From the NCBI GenBank assembly GCA_017163975.1, contig JAFFSR010000314.1:5380501-5444500 (forward strand): a stretch of 64,000 nt of DNA, in the 5' to 3' direction. Position 1 is the first letter of the stretch. Each line of letters starts with the position of its first letter. This document shows, in pieces, positions 43,869 through 55,421 of this stretch. The notes under the pieces were generated by a model. The model was given only the letters and a program-made list of their open reading frames with translations. It did not search any database and was not told the DNA's origin. This stretch comes from Anastatus disparis. Taxonomy: Eukaryota > Arthropoda > Insecta > Hymenoptera > Eupelmidae. The translations under genes were made by a program, and so were the position numbers.

Positions 43869-44783
43869 TTATATATTTAAGATTAATTTCATCAATTTAG
43901 CGTGCAACTCGAACGATAAGGGCTTAGTCAATACATCCGCTATTTGCTCTTTCGAAGCTAACCAATTTACTTTAACCAGATCTCTCGTGACACATTCTCG
44001 AACGTAATGCTCCTTGATCTCAGTCATATGTCTCAATTTTCCTCCTCCTCCAGTTTTAACACTTGCTTCCGCAGCTTGATTATCACACCATAAAGCCATG
44101 GGTGTGAACTCGTTCTTGAGAAATCTTTTTAAAGAGTTATATAAAGAAATGAGCTCCTGACAGCAGCCGCTCATGGGTACGTATTCAGCCTGACAAGTTG
44201 ATAGAGCAACATACTGCTGTTTCTTCGTTCTCCAAGCTACAGTGTCTCCATACAGCTTTATGACGTACCCACTCGTTGTCAGAGATCCTTTACAGTCTCC
44301 AAAACTCGCATCTGAAAAGCCTTGCAAAGAGTCACCTTTACCAAAGTAATTTAAGCCTATATTTTTTGTGCCTTTCAGATATCTGAAGACTCGTTCTAAC
44401 ATTTTCCATTCCTTTTCAGATGGGTTGATTTGATGTCGACTGAGAACATTCACTGCGTAAGCAATGTCCGGTCTGCAAGTGTTAGCCAAGTAGAGCAAAG
44501 TACCAACAGCCTCTCGATAAGGTCGATTTGAACTATTTTCTGTGTTTATAATTGTGTTTAAATCCTCGTTTTCTTCGTGATCTTTTCTATCTCTGTTGGC
44601 TATTTGATTTGTGACCATAAGAGTCCTTTGAGGATGTTCCTTATCGAACCCAAACTTAATCAGCATCTTATCAATGTATTTCTCTTGTTTGATACTCAGA
44701 TTCTTCTTTTCTCGATTTCTGTGTATCTCAAGTCCTAGAAATACTTTAGGTTCTCCGATGATCGTCATTTCAAACTCCTTCAT
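43869..44783 (-). pseudogene. pol: Copia 2 RT C-terminus and RNase H
   Basis: A 304-codon frame with FEMTIIGEPKVFLGLEIHRN and the RNase H signatures FSDASFGDCKGS, CQAEYVPM and LWCDNQAAEAS. It is one base out of frame with the upstream Pol piece; the indel lies in a short A run near 44,808. Confidence 0.9.
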
Positions 44784-46786
44784 TAATTTTGCTTTATCTC
44801 GTTCAATTTTCCTATGTCGTTACTGACCAGCATCACATCGTCTACATAAAGCATAAGAATTAAGAGTCTGTTGTTTTCGCACCAAGTAAATAGACATGGC
44901 TCATCGTCATAGGTTTTTAAATTAAGTTTGAGAGCGGTTGCACGAAATCTTTCGTTCCAGCACTTGGGACTGACTTTCAGTCCGTATAAAGCTTTTTCAA
45001 GTTTACACACTTTGTCTCGTCTCGTTTCTGCTGTGCAGTTTACTCCATCAGGAATCTCCATGTAAACTTCATTATTGAGAATGCCATTCAAGAACGCTGT
45101 TTTAACATCCATTTGACAGATGTCCATATTAAATCGATTTGCGATGGCTAGCACAGATCTAATTAAGGGCAGACGTGAAACTGGTGCGTAAGTTTCCTGC
45201 AGGTCATAAACATTCCTATCTTTAAAACCTCTGATAACAAGCCTAGCCTTGTATTTTGTGTTACCATCTGGGTCCTCCTTTTTCCTCAGAACCCATCTAG
45301 AATCAATGATGTTGGGTTTCTTTCCATTTCTCGTCTCTGGTCTATCAACTGTTCTCCAAACGTTGTTTTTATGAATGGAATTTAATTCGTCCACGATAGC
45401 CTCCTTCCATCGTAGTTTATCAGTTGATGACATGGCTTCTTGATACGTGGCAGGGTCTCCATTTAGTTTAGCAATCAAAGCTGTAGTAGTTTCTTCAGTT
45501 AAAATTTCTTCATTAGTGATATTTTCCTTCATTTTCCTTGGACGACCTCTTCCTCTTTTAGGCACTCCCTCCGTTCTCGTTGTCTGATTCTCCTTTTCAT
45601 TCTCGAATTCAGTAAACCATGTATCACGATTTACCTCGCTGTCCAGTGTCTCCCAGTTATTTAGTTCTCTACGTTTACACTTATCAGCAAAGACTAGCTT
45701 CTCGTTAAACCTGACATCTCGACTCTCGTAGAACTTTCCTTCTTCAGGTTTGAACAAAACGTAGCCTGTTTCCTTGTATCCAACCAAGACAGTTCTACTT
45801 CCAATACCTCGAAATTTAGGACCAGTTTTCCTTTGCACCTTCATGTAAGCTAGGCAGCCAAACCGTTTTAGTTGAGTGATGTCTATCTTGTGATAAGAAG
45901 CAAATTTCTCTAACGGTGACATCATATCATTAGAAGCATGTGGCAATCTGTTATATGCGAACACAGCAGATCCCAGAGCCACATCCCACATGTTTTCTGG
46001 CAATCCTGAGTCGTAAATCATTACTCGTACCTTCCTTTGAATGGTTTGGTTGAATCTTTCGGCAACACCGTTATGTTGAGGTGTATCAGGACAAGCCAGT
46101 TGATTCTCCGCTCCTAGTTTTTGCAGTAATTCCACGGTGTGTCCTCCTGTATACTCGGTGCCTTGGTCTGTTCTGAGGTAACAAACCTTAGCATCTTTTC
46201 CCAATAAATTTCGAGCACACTTGACAAAAGATTCCAAGCATTGACCGGTTTCGTCCTTGGTTTTCATTGGGTATGCCATGGCCAGGCGGGAGTAGTCGTC
46301 TATAAATACAGATATAAATCTGTATCCCTTTGGATAGGTACTTGGACTTATTACACCCATTACATCTGAGTGTATTATCTGGAGTGGTTCAGATGCTCGT
46401 TGTCTAGTCGAATTGAATGGTTGTCTGTTGAGCTTCGATATCATGCATACTTCGCAATCTAGTATGGATTCATCGAAGTTTGTCTCCTTTAGGTCCTTAA
46501 TCTCCTTATATTTTCCTTGTAACTCCTTTAGATATTTAAGGGACGCGTGTCCCAGTCTAGCGTGCCAGATCATAGCTTTACTGTAGGGAGAAACAACCTC
46601 AGTAGTTTTTGAATGCTCCATATCCAAAACAATCTCATCAGTTTCTTCCACTTCCTCAGTATTATTTATAACTCTGTCTCGCAGAGTGTTGTTGAAGTCT
46701 GAGATCCTTTTGGTCTTTGTTTGTTTCTCCTCATTTTCTTTTTCTTCTCTATTCGTTCGAATTGAGTCGTATAATTTTAGATGCAT
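44783..46786 (-). pseudogene. pol: Copia 2 Pol: integrase and reverse transcriptase
   Basis: A 667-codon frame with a zinc domain (IWHARLGHAS ... CEVC), integrase DDE residues (IHSD, RTDQGTEYTGG, NGVAERFNQ), a complete integrase C-terminal part (FGCLAYMKV, VGYKETGYVLF), a GRGRPRK linker and RT motifs MDVKTAFLNG and LYVDDVMLV. It is more complete than copia 1 at the integrase end. It ends by frameshift behind the YVDD box. No DSG/DTG protease motif is found between gag and this frame. Confidence 0.9.
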
Positions 46787-46804
46787 TTTCGACTTTTGTA
46801 TCGA

Positions 46805-46993
46805 TTACTCGTTCCCCCTCGTTAAGTCCCGAGCACTCACCGTTCTCTTTATGAGCTTCCTTTCCTTTATGAGACTCGTTACTCCTTTTCTTATTGTTAT
46901 ATCCTGACTTGTTAGGGTTAGTGTGATGACTATTCTTTTCGTGAAGTTTAGTTCTTTTTGCTCGAGACCCGTCTCTGTCTCCTTAGTGGGCAA
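46805..46993 (-). pseudogene. Copia 2 gag-pol junction piece
   Basis: The frame continues the Gag tail after a frameshift near 46,990 (NCPTKETETGLEQKELN). It then leads directly into sequence next to the integrase; the protease expected here is absent. Confidence 0.55.
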
Positions 46994-48540
46994 TTGTCAC
47001 CAATGTGGTTCGTCATTTTGTTACACTCGTAACAAAGACGAAGGTTCCCACTGGGACACTCCTTACTCCAGTGACCTATCTTATTACACCTGTAGCACCG
47101 TACATCACTCGTAGCTGTCATAGCTGTAGCTCCTCCACTCATGACTCCTTTCAGCTGGTTCTGAGTACTCTCCATCTGCAAAATGTACATTCTCAGTTTA
47201 TCATAGTTTAAATCCTTTTCAGTTGTAGTTTTGTACATAAAATCAATATTTTGAATCTGAGGTACGTTTGCTACAATAGCATTAAAAAAGGCATCTCGTA
47301 TATCCTCGTCAGACAATGATTTTACGTCTGGTAGGTTGTTGTAATTCCTAACTAACTCGTCAAAACGATCTAAGAATGCGCTTGCTTTCTCTTTGTTCGG
47401 GTTATATTGCAGACCGTAAAGTTGTCGTTTGATTGTGGCTGTTGTTACGTTTAGTTCTCGCAATTTTATCTCCTTGAGTCTGTTCAGCAATTTTACCGGA
47501 TCCTTAATATCTACCACTGTGCTATGATAATTAGCATCAATGTGGTTGATGATGATGTCTCGAACCCGAAATTTGTGTTTTTCTTTTACACTCTCGTTTA
47601 GATCATCGTTCGGCTGTTTAGACTCATCAATCACGTACAAAAGATCGTTAGCTTGTAACTCGGATGTAAGATAGTCCATGAAGTAATCCATCTTCATTGA
47701 TTCAGTCAATTGGTATTTGCGAAGAACGGATTTATTCATTAAACCAGCCTTCAAGGTTTCCTTTAACTCAACTGAGGAATAGTTAGCTGAGTTATTTCCG
47801 TTCATCGCCTTCACTTCCTCTCTTATCATCCGAGATATTTCAGCTTTAGTTACTCGTTCTCCTTCGATCTCCGTAGAATTACAACAACCTTTATTGCAAT
47901 ATTCTCGTTCACTTTCACTCGAATAGCCATTTAGATAAACATTATCAACCTGAGTCCTGAGATGATCAAACTCGTTATCCTGGGTTTCTCTCAGATCCTT
48001 CAGGTCATTGCTGAATTTCTCCCTCGCCCAATCTCTAAACCTTCCTTCTCGCCTTGACATCGTTTTCTCGAAGGTGTCGAGTCGATGTTCGTATTCTTCG
48101 AGTCGATGTTCGACACTGTCGAATCTGGTCGAGAGAGCAGTCAGCTGATTCATAATTTCTGTAAAATGGTTAGAGGTGAGATGTTTATCTGTTATACGAC
48201 TTGTTTTATCTATTTCTTGTTCAAATTTAATTTTGTTTTTGTTTAAAAATATTTTCTTAACATTGAAGTTACACTTTGCAATACTTTTAATTTTTAGGTT
48301 TTGTTTACCTCCCAATACTGATGCGGAAGCATCGTCTGCTCGTTTGTTGGTTAGGTCGACCTCGTTGGACTCGTTCTCCTTAGGTGCCTCCTTGCCTCCA
48401 GAGTTCTCCTCCTCTCCTTTATCGCAGCTGCGTTTCTTTCCGCCTCGACAGTAAGGCATCAGCAACGGCATACCTTTCTCGTTTTCTTTGGCTATCTCTT
48501 TAGCCAAAGCTTCCAGTTGCTCCTCAGTGACAAACTCCTT
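46948..48540 (-). CDS. gag: Copia 2 Gag
   Basis: From the Met at 48,507 the frame has 519 codons, but homology with copia 1 Gag (FVTEEQLEALAKE) extends upstream to about 48,540 without an ATG. The start is therefore uncertain or mutated. It has a long Glu/Arg-rich coiled coil (about residues 118-175: LSTRFDSVEHRLEEYEHRLD), the Gag helical domain (RFDELVRNYNNLP), the CCHC knuckle CYRCNKIGHWSKEC and a second knuckle CYECNKMTNHIGDNC. Expected to form the virus-like particle. Confidence 0.85.
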   Translation of the reverse strand, partial: KEFVTEEQLEALAKEIAKENEKGMPLLMPYCRGGKKRSCDKGEEENSGGKEAPKENESNEVDLTNKRADDASASVLGGKQNLKIKSIAKCNFNVKKIFLNKNKIKFEQEIDKTSRITDKHLTSNHFTEIMNQLTALSTRFDSVEHRLEEYEHRLDTFEKTMSRREGRFRDWAREKFSNDLKDLRETQDNEFDHLRTQVDNVYLNGYSSESEREYCNKGCCNSTEIEGERVTKAEISRMIREEVKAMNGNNSANYSSVELKETLKAGLMNKSVLRKYQLTESMKMDYFMDYLTSELQANDLLYVIDESKQPNDDLNESVKEKHKFRVRDIIINHIDANYHSTVVDIKDPVKLLNRLKEIKLRELNVTTATIKRQLYGLQYNPNKEKASAFLDRFDELVRNYNNLPDVKSLSDEDIRDAFFNAIVANVPQIQNIDFMYKTTTEKDLNYDKLRMYILQMESTQNQLKGVMSGGATAMTATSDVRCYRCNKIGHWSKECPSGNLRLCYECNKMTNHIGDNCPLRRQRRVSSKKN

Positions 48541-49945
48541 ATCTATAAATCAGTTTTATAATAAATGAAAAAATTCGACATTACTGAACACAAGCAATAT
48601 ACGAATTTAAATATTAATTAAATTTATTTTCATCAGTGAACTTTATTTAACACTGATCAAGTCGACATTTTGTTCCTTATTTCGTTAAGTCTCTGACAGA
48701 CTGAACACAAGTCGTATCAGAATCAAAACTTTAAGGATTGTTAGTTTGGTACATTAAAATTGTCACTAGTTTACCTCGATGTGAGATACCGAACTCAAGT
48801 ATTCACTCGCGAAGTTTTGACTCGTTTTGTAATTAATTATTTTGTAATAAATTATATTAAACTTCATTAAGTTTAAATTCATTTGCATATATGTATATAC
48901 ATACATACATCTATGTATATATACACCTGTTTTCTCCTATACATATATACGTTCACATTCACACACTTGCATTTTCGTACGTATACTTGTATCATCACTC
49001 ACACCTAAATCTTTTGCACTGATACATATATCTATACACGCATACATACATACCTAAAGTGTATGAAACTCCAGACTCCGTCTCGAAGTATACTCGTTTC
49101 TCCTTTATAAAAACTCTCATTTCCTCGTTGCCGTGCCTGTCCTTAAATCCAAAAGCTTCTTCTTGAGTTTTCAAGAAAAGAAGCAGATTTTTCCTTTCTG
49201 TACAGAATTTAAAGAAATTAACCTTTTTATATTGCGTATATATATAAATATAATTTCTTTTTTAATTTATTAATTTTAATAAATCTAGATTTATTTATTT
49301 TATTATTTTCGCTAATAGCTTTGTTACTTTTACTTTCGATATATATGTTTTATATTCTACGGCGTCCCATAGTTTTCATATAGCACATATATATACATGT
49401 CGTACTCGTATAGCCATATCATGTATCGCCATCTTTTATTCACGTTCGCGTTCCTCGTTCCTCGTTTCTCGTACAAGCGCGGCATCGTTCTCGCGCGTGC
49501 TTGACGCCTCGCGCCATCTTTACACTGTTCTTCTTTCTCTGTCTCTTTCTGTCTCTTTCCTAGATCGACGCAAATCCGCCATATTGATTTGCCTCGAAAC
49601 AAAGAGTCCAGAAAGAACGCCAATCTCGAGAAAGAAAACCCAACTGACATGTCAGCTCCAATTTTAACACGAATTTCGTTTTGCTAACAATCATTTTGAT
49701 TTACATATATACATACACATACACGTGTGCATGCACATCCATACATATACCGATGTACATGTGTGCCACGCTCATGGCTTTCTCCATTCCACGACACCGA
49801 GAAACGTGCACTAACCGTTTTTACGTTTTCTCGCAGCAAAACGAAATTCCTCCTCGTCTTCCTTTCCCGTATATAATGCATTTCATTTTCTTTTAATTTC
49901 TTACCTCGCTCCATCTCCCCTGTTGCCGGGCTTTGCGCAGTTGAA
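48541..49945 (-). other. Long 5' leader of copia 2
   Basis: 1.4 kb without a conserved frame. It contains three copies of the TACYGAACWCAAG motif (48,582-48,594, 48,699-48,711, 48,787-48,799), as in copia 1, and TA/CA-rich tracts. The small open frames here are shadows. Confidence 0.6.
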
Positions 49946-49966
49946 GCTTGCTGGGCTTCCATAACC
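49946..49966 (-). other. Copia 2 primer-binding site
   Basis: The plus strand reads GCTGGGCTTCCATAACC next to the 5' LTR, similar to the initiator tRNA-Met anticodon arm with a 2-base insertion. This agrees with half-tRNA priming. Confidence 0.65.
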
Positions 49967-50275
49967 TTTTGAGATATTTCAACTTAGGGGCGAGGTTGTT
50001 AACAGTTTTAACTAAGTAGACACAGCAAAGAGTCACACACAAATTGTATTTAAAAGATTTATTGTTTAATATACACTCCTTATTTTGTACACTCGTATAA
50101 AACACTAAGAATACAGATCTACGCTAATAAAGTCTGGAGGCTCTACGATGTGTCGCTCAACAAGGACTGACAGACCGACCGACGCATATACAGAGAGAGA
50201 GAAGCTAAGAGGGCGCTTCTGCCCACGGCAGCCTTCACAAAAACCCAAACGTAAAATATGCGCACACTCTTGACA
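49967..50275 (-). repeat. Copia 2, 5' LTR
   Basis: 309 bp; differs from the 3' LTR at about six positions. Confidence 0.9.
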
Positions 50276-50600
50276 TATGGAGACCAAAAAAATATTATGC
50301 CAACAAAAATATTGGGCCCAAAAAAATATTAAGCCCAAAAAATATAAGGCCCAGAAAATCTAAAGCTGAATAAAATATAGGACCCAAAAAAATTATAGAA
50401 CCCAAGAAAATATAAATTAAAAAAAAATATTAGGCCCAAAAAATATAGGGCGCAAGAAAATATAAGGCCCAAAAAAATATAGAGACCAAAAAAACATTGG
50501 ACCCAAAAAAATATAGGGCGCAAGAAAATATTGGGCTCAAAAAAATATAAGACCCAAAAAAATATGGGCCGAAAAGATGCTTATGACTAATGAAGACTAA
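50276..50600 (+). repeat. A-rich/GGCCC array, right part
   Basis: The array resumes after copia 2 with the same unit types (AAAAAATATTGGGCCC), including the TAAATTAAAAAAAAATATT block, and fades into unique sequence near 50,600. Confidence 0.85.
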
Positions 50601-51033
50601 TTATATAGGGCCCAATAAAAAATTGCTACTCTTATTACCAAAAGATTAGACACATTTAACAAATGCGGAGAACCGGAGAACCGGAGAAACGGAAAAAAAG
50701 TGGTTTCACTTTAATATAATAGATAGATATTTTATTTATAGATAGATAGTATAAGATAAGATTCTTGTTTTTCTTTAAAAACATATTAACTTCACTTAGC
50801 ATATGTTTTTTTATGTTATTGCAACAATTATCTATTATAACAACAATGCTTATTTCTTTTTGTTTGTGGTTGTATTGAAACTAAATAATTACATATGTAA
50901 CTAAATAATTAAATATGGTCGTATTCTTACTTTAATACAATGAATCATATCCCAACTTATTTACATTACATAGTTTGTATAAATACTGTGAAGGGTTATT
51001 CCGGAGCTTTTTCTAATCCAGAAAAGCCCCTAA
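50601..51033. other. No recognised gene
   Basis: It includes a short triplication of GGAGAACC (near 50,669) and an imperfect repeat around AACTAAATAATTA near 50,880-50,910. No coding signal. Confidence 0.4.
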
Positions 51034-51390
51034 CATATATATATATATATATATATATGGGAAATTTCACACATTTTTTTGAGAGAGCAAAAAAATAAAA
51101 ATCGCTGAAACTCTGAAGAATTATTCTTTTTTTTACTCAAAATATGCAAAAAAATTTTCAAGAATCTATATTGAAAGGATTAAGAGCTACAGGACCTTGA
51201 AATTTGAAAATTTTTCCAAATTTTTGGAAAAGTTCCAATTTTATCATTTTTTTTTCTGAAAATCCTGATGTCTTAGCAAAAAATCAATAAGAACACTTCT
51301 TGTTGTAAATGAAGAAAAGAATTAGTATGATTTTTTACAGATCTGAATTTTGCAGTTTTCTGATTGGTTCTTATATGTATAACATGAAAA
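51034..51390 (+). repeat. (TA)n plus dispersed repeat: empty site of the 4.4-kb transposon
   Basis: After the TA run (51,034-51,058) the sequence is colinear with 25,845-25,975 joined to 30,371-30,560. The junction corresponds to ACAG near 51,190, where the other copy has the ATAG-flanked transposon. Confidence 0.75.
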
Positions 51391-51904
51391 TTAAAATTAT
51401 TTATTGTTCGTCACTCAAGAAATTGGCTTTCGAGGGCTTATTTTCTTCTATTTTTTTAAAACTTTAAAATAAATTTTTGATTGTTTAAGTCACAGCCACC
51501 AATAAGGAGTTATGACAGTTTAAAATATAAAATTTCATGTATTATTTATTTTTTTATTGAAAATAGCCTGTCGTATATTAAACATTAGCATCTGGTTTTA
51601 ATACCCAAAAACTATTAAAATGAGTTTAAAAATCTTATAGTAGGATGTTATTTATCAATTATAAGCCTAATTATTAATTAAACATTACTCGTTATTATAT
51701 TCCAATTAAATTCTAAAGGCAAATAAGACTTTGAGTTATTGAAAGCTTGAATAATTATTTTTTCATAAAAATTTACTTATTTTAAAGAGTTCTTTCATCA
51801 ATAAAAAAGAATAAATAAATATTCATTATTTTACTCGGCTTAACTTTCTATAAAAATTATCTGTTAAATGGAAAATGATGATATAATTTTGGAACACACA
51901 CTGT
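51391..51904. other. No recognised gene
   Basis: AT-rich unique-looking sequence without repeats or frames of note. Confidence 0.4.
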
Positions 51905-53060
51905 TAAAGGAAATGATAGTGGCTTCCAGTACATCTAAATTCAGGATCTGTATCATCTTTTAAATGAGCTGTTGCAATTGGAGTACTGATTTATAGATTA
52001 GCATTAATAATTTCATTAATACGAGGTACACCTTGAGTTATGTTCCTAGATGCTACACAAGCGAAATGGAAAGTTTTCAAGGTTATTCAAGTACAAGGTT
52101 CTTCAATACCTTGTGCAGCTAAGGCACCAACTGCAGTGCCTTGATCAATTCTTGCTTCCATACATTTATTCTTACTTGAATAAATAAATTCAACAAGTTG
52201 TGACACAGTTAAACGTACAATATACCTGTAAACTTGGGCATCTGATTTAATATGCTGTCTAATCCTAGCAATTATGATTGCAACTGTTTTTGAAAATTGA
52301 GCTTATTCTTGCTTAAATTCTTCATTTACACAAGAATATTTCTCTGACATAAAAAGTTTAGAGGTTACTTTTATAACACCAGGGCCATCAAATTGATTTT
52401 TAATTTTGTACGCTGATATTAATTTAATATCATCAAGAACTCTTTTATAATCAACAAGACAGTCTTTGCCTCCCATGTACGTTGGGTCCATAGAATCTAC
52501 ACCATAAAGAATTTGAACAATATCACCAACAAAATTTTTAACTGTCATCTCATAATGTAAACAAAGATCTTCTAAACTCTTACTAATCTTCTTTTTATGT
52601 ATCTAATTTCAGCGATTTTAACACACGATGACCACTATTAGTTTGTTGTCCTACACAAGTCATCATTTGTAGAATATTAATAAAACTTTCCTTAGATCCT
52701 GATAATGCCATAACTAAGAGACTATTACTAGGATGAAGTTCTTTCAAACAGACTTTACCAGCATGGTCACGAATAACTGAAAATTTCTTCAAAATTATGA
52801 TTTTAATACTTTCTTTTTCGAAACAACCAGGTTGACAAGGCAATCGATCACTTTCCATTTTATGAATATACTTAGTACACTTTACATAGCTATTGTTAAG
52901 TAATTCTTGTTTTGCTTCTAATCAACTGCGTCAAGAAAATGTCATTTGATTCCAGAATCAAGTAAAATTTTTCTTCTATATCCCTCTGTCCAATATTACC
53001 AGCAACTACAATTTTTTCAATAATATTTTTAATGAAATTGAAGAGTTTTTATTTGTGAAC
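51905..53060 (-). pseudogene. POLR3A-derived pseudogene fragment, copy 1
   Basis: The minus strand encodes, with several stops and frameshifts, pieces typical of the RNA polymerase III largest subunit: [84 protein letters not shown], then [36 protein letters not shown] and IINA (bridge helix/trigger loop region). No introns are seen across the stretch, which suggests a retrocopy. Stops, for example in the EPGTQ-type segment near 52,085, show it is dead. Confidence 0.75.
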
Positions 53061-53220
53061 AGTAACGTCATCGTGAACAGTAACGATTGTCTCTTTTCAT
53101 GTAAACAATATCCAGTATTTGTTTATCAAAATATTAATCATATCTTGCTGATTTAATTTATATACACTTTAGACTATTAGTAAGTAAAAACATAACCTTG
53201 GTAAAGCAACACGTATGAAT
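52670..53220 (-). repeat. Left arm of a 550-bp inverted repeat pair
   Basis: It pairs with 56,225-56,886. The homology includes the POLR3A segment and about 150 bp of flank up to TTGGTAAAGCAACACG. Confidence 0.7.
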
Positions 53221-53856
53221 TTCAAATAAAAAATTAAGTCAATTATTTACTGAATAACATTACTTTGTTGTGGGCCCGAATTGAAAGTCGATCTTTATAC
53301 TCAATCTCAAACTTCATTATGTCTTTGTCTATGTCATGATAAAAACTCATTCTATCCTTGTCTCTTGAGATTTAGAATTCCAGTCATTGTCATGAACTAC
53401 ATGCGTAGAGTTCTTCTTGAACCAACTGTGCTTTCTACATATTTATTAAAAAAACGAATTGTTTGTTTTACACGCAAATAACAAGCATTCGTTTGGTATA
53501 ATAATATATTGAATTCCAAAGAATCAGAAAATCCAATATCAAAAACATACATAGATATACATAGATACTCCTAGTTGCTATCTTCATAGAATATAAACAG
53601 ACTATACTTTAGTTTTTTAAGCAGAAGACCACAATTGCTATTGTATAATTATTTTTATTTATATTGAAAATAGCGGATTTATATTAATAAATATAATTGC
53701 TATCTCCGTAGAGTCAAGATACTTAAAAATCTTTAAACACAATAGCTAACAAGTCTGACAATGTATATCATGTTAGCTCTGAAAGTGATGAAAGCAATAA
53801 CCTTATTTCGAACCGCACAGAAATTCATGAAGAGCTTCCAGTATTGGTGATATTAG
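53221..53856. other. No recognised gene
   Basis: The 66-codon plus-strand frame at 53,281-53,481 has no family motif. No RNA gene is seen. Confidence 0.35.
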
Positions 53857-53991
53857 AATAGTATATTATGCGTCAAGGCCACAAAACGTATCATTCTTGG
53901 CGAGTGCATGCTGAGGGGCCGAGCGTAGCGAAGCCGCTCCAGTTGCATGAGCGAGAATGATACGTTTGTGACCGTGACTGCATATACTATT
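53857..53991. mobile_element. GC-rich hairpin MITE with AATAGTATA ends (copy 1)
   Basis: A 135-bp inverted repeat with outer AATAGTATATTATGCGTCA and inner ACGTATCATTCTTGGCGAG pairs; the loop is GC-rich (GGGGCCGAGCGTAGCGAAGC). A related structure is at 59,225-59,363. Confidence 0.55.
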
Positions 53992-54010
53992 TTTGTCCGA
54001 AGGCTATTAA

Positions 54011-54391
54011 GAGGAGGTCACGTGTCTCTGTCCTTTTCTAATCAAAGAAATGATTTTTTTACAAAAACTATTAACTTTATCAAAAAATGAAGAGAAAGCC
54101 GCATCTTGCATCAAAAAAAGCAATATTTTCTTTGATAAGAAAAAATTAATTTTACTGCTTCGTTTTCAAGAAAACCTTGAAAAACTAAATTGTCCACCCT
54201 AATCTCTATGATTGAAGTTTTTCAAGGTTTTATTGAAAACGAAGCAATTAAATTAATTCTTTCTTATCGAAGAAAATATTGCTTTTTTTATTACGAGATG
54301 CGGCTTTCTCTTCATTTTTTGATAAAGTTATTAGTTTCTGTAAAAAACTCAATTTTTTTATTAGAAAAGGACAGAGATACGTGACCTCCTC
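54011..54391. mobile_element. TTAA-flanked palindromic MITE, type 1 (copy 2)
   Basis: The arms GAGGAGGTCACGTGTCTCTG continue with TCCTTTTCTAATCAAAGAAA. Flanked by TTAA at 54,007-54,010 and 54,392-54,395. Long near-perfect pairing through CTTCGTTTTCAAGAAAACCTTG. Confidence 0.75.
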
Positions 54392-54429
54392 TTAAACGGA
54401 AACTGAGGCGGAGCCCCCCGCCTATAAAA

Positions 54430-54835
54430 AAATTATTGATAATTCTTAAAATATAAAAGAATTTATTATAGAAATTCAATTATAAATAATAAATAACTAG
54501 TAATTCTTAAAAAACAATAAAAAGATACAATAAAAAAATTCGATTATAAAAACCACTAATAACTGACAAAATATAACATTAAAATTAAACAAAAATACAA
54601 TGAAATATCAAATAAAGCTAAACTATAAAAATTATAATTAAAAACTATTATTTAAAAAAAGAAATAAAAAGTTTAAAAAAAAATAAAATAAAAAAAATTC
54701 GATTATAAAAACAACTAATAATTGTTAAAATATAACATTGAAATCAAACAAAAATACAACAAAATATAAAACAAAGCTAAACTATAAAAATTATAATTAA
54801 AAAATATTATTTAAATAAGAAAAAAAAAGTTTTAA
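54430..54835 (+). repeat. AT-rich tandem duplication, ~160-bp unit
   Basis: Units beginning ATTCGATTATAAAAACMACT lie at about 54,538 and 54,698, with matching tails AAAGCTAAACTATAAAAATT. A weaker third unit precedes them from about 54,430. Confidence 0.7.
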
Positions 54836-55079
54836 CACGCAAAACTTGTAACTACGTCTTTCTCTCGCTCTCTCCTTTTCTTTCATAATATACATATATT
54901 GAGTCCACGTTATTCGTTAACGCATATCCAGTATAGTATATGTAAGGAAAGGATAGCGATATTAAGGAAAGCAAGCAGTTCATTCAGTTCAATTCCAAGA
55001 ATCAGCGACGTTGAGAACGTTTTTCTGCGAACTTTTATTAAAATATTACATTGAATATACACATATTTCTTTTGCGGCT

Positions 55080-55421
55080 TAGGGCAAGAATACACTATTT
55101 TGTGCTCCGTATAGAGGACACAAAAATTTATTTTGCGGCCTGAGGACAAAAAAATTAAATAATCAATCTCTTTGCTTAAAAGAAAATGTAATAGTAACCG
55201 ATGGTGTAAACAAAAATTTTGATAATGTTGGTATGCATAATATCAAAAATTTAGATAGTCAACAAAATGATAATGACAAATCTTCATCTAATAAGAAAAT
55301 ACTAAATACTTTGAATAATAAGCAAAAAAGTAAATCTTTTTCCAATTTAAAACATATCTCAGAGAAAGATTACTTTTTTTATATAGATGTATGTCTTCTT
55401 AACCTTGGTCTCTCAGTCTAA
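55080..55421 (+). CDS. Hypothetical Asn/Lys-rich reading frame, unrecognised
   Basis: An open frame from a stop near 55,080 encodes LFCAPYRGHKN, LFCGLRTKKLNNQSLCLKEN, VTDGVNKNFDNVG and an Asn/Ser/Lys-rich part (from Met 55,233), ending in YIDVCLLNLGLSV. The tail could be intronic. The composition is a little more protein-like than the neighbouring sequence, but no domain is recognised. It could be an exon or chance. Confidence 0.2.

Larger units (their letters stand above)
43437..50275 (-). mobile_element. Ty1/copia LTR retrotransposon 2, full length, defective
   Basis: Two 309-bp LTRs enclose leader, gag, integrase, RT-RNase H and a polypurine tract. It is inserted in the A-rich array with a probable target duplication TATAG/TATGG (43,432-43,436 and 50,276-50,280, one mismatch). 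I count about six LTR differences. Compared with copia 1 the catalytic part of the protease is deleted, so the element could move only with protease supplied in trans. Confidence 0.9.

Noticed and set aside
49357..49962. Frames of 92-97 codons in the copia 2 leader
   Set aside because: No homology signal, not conserved in copia 1, and partly overlapping CA/TA tracts.
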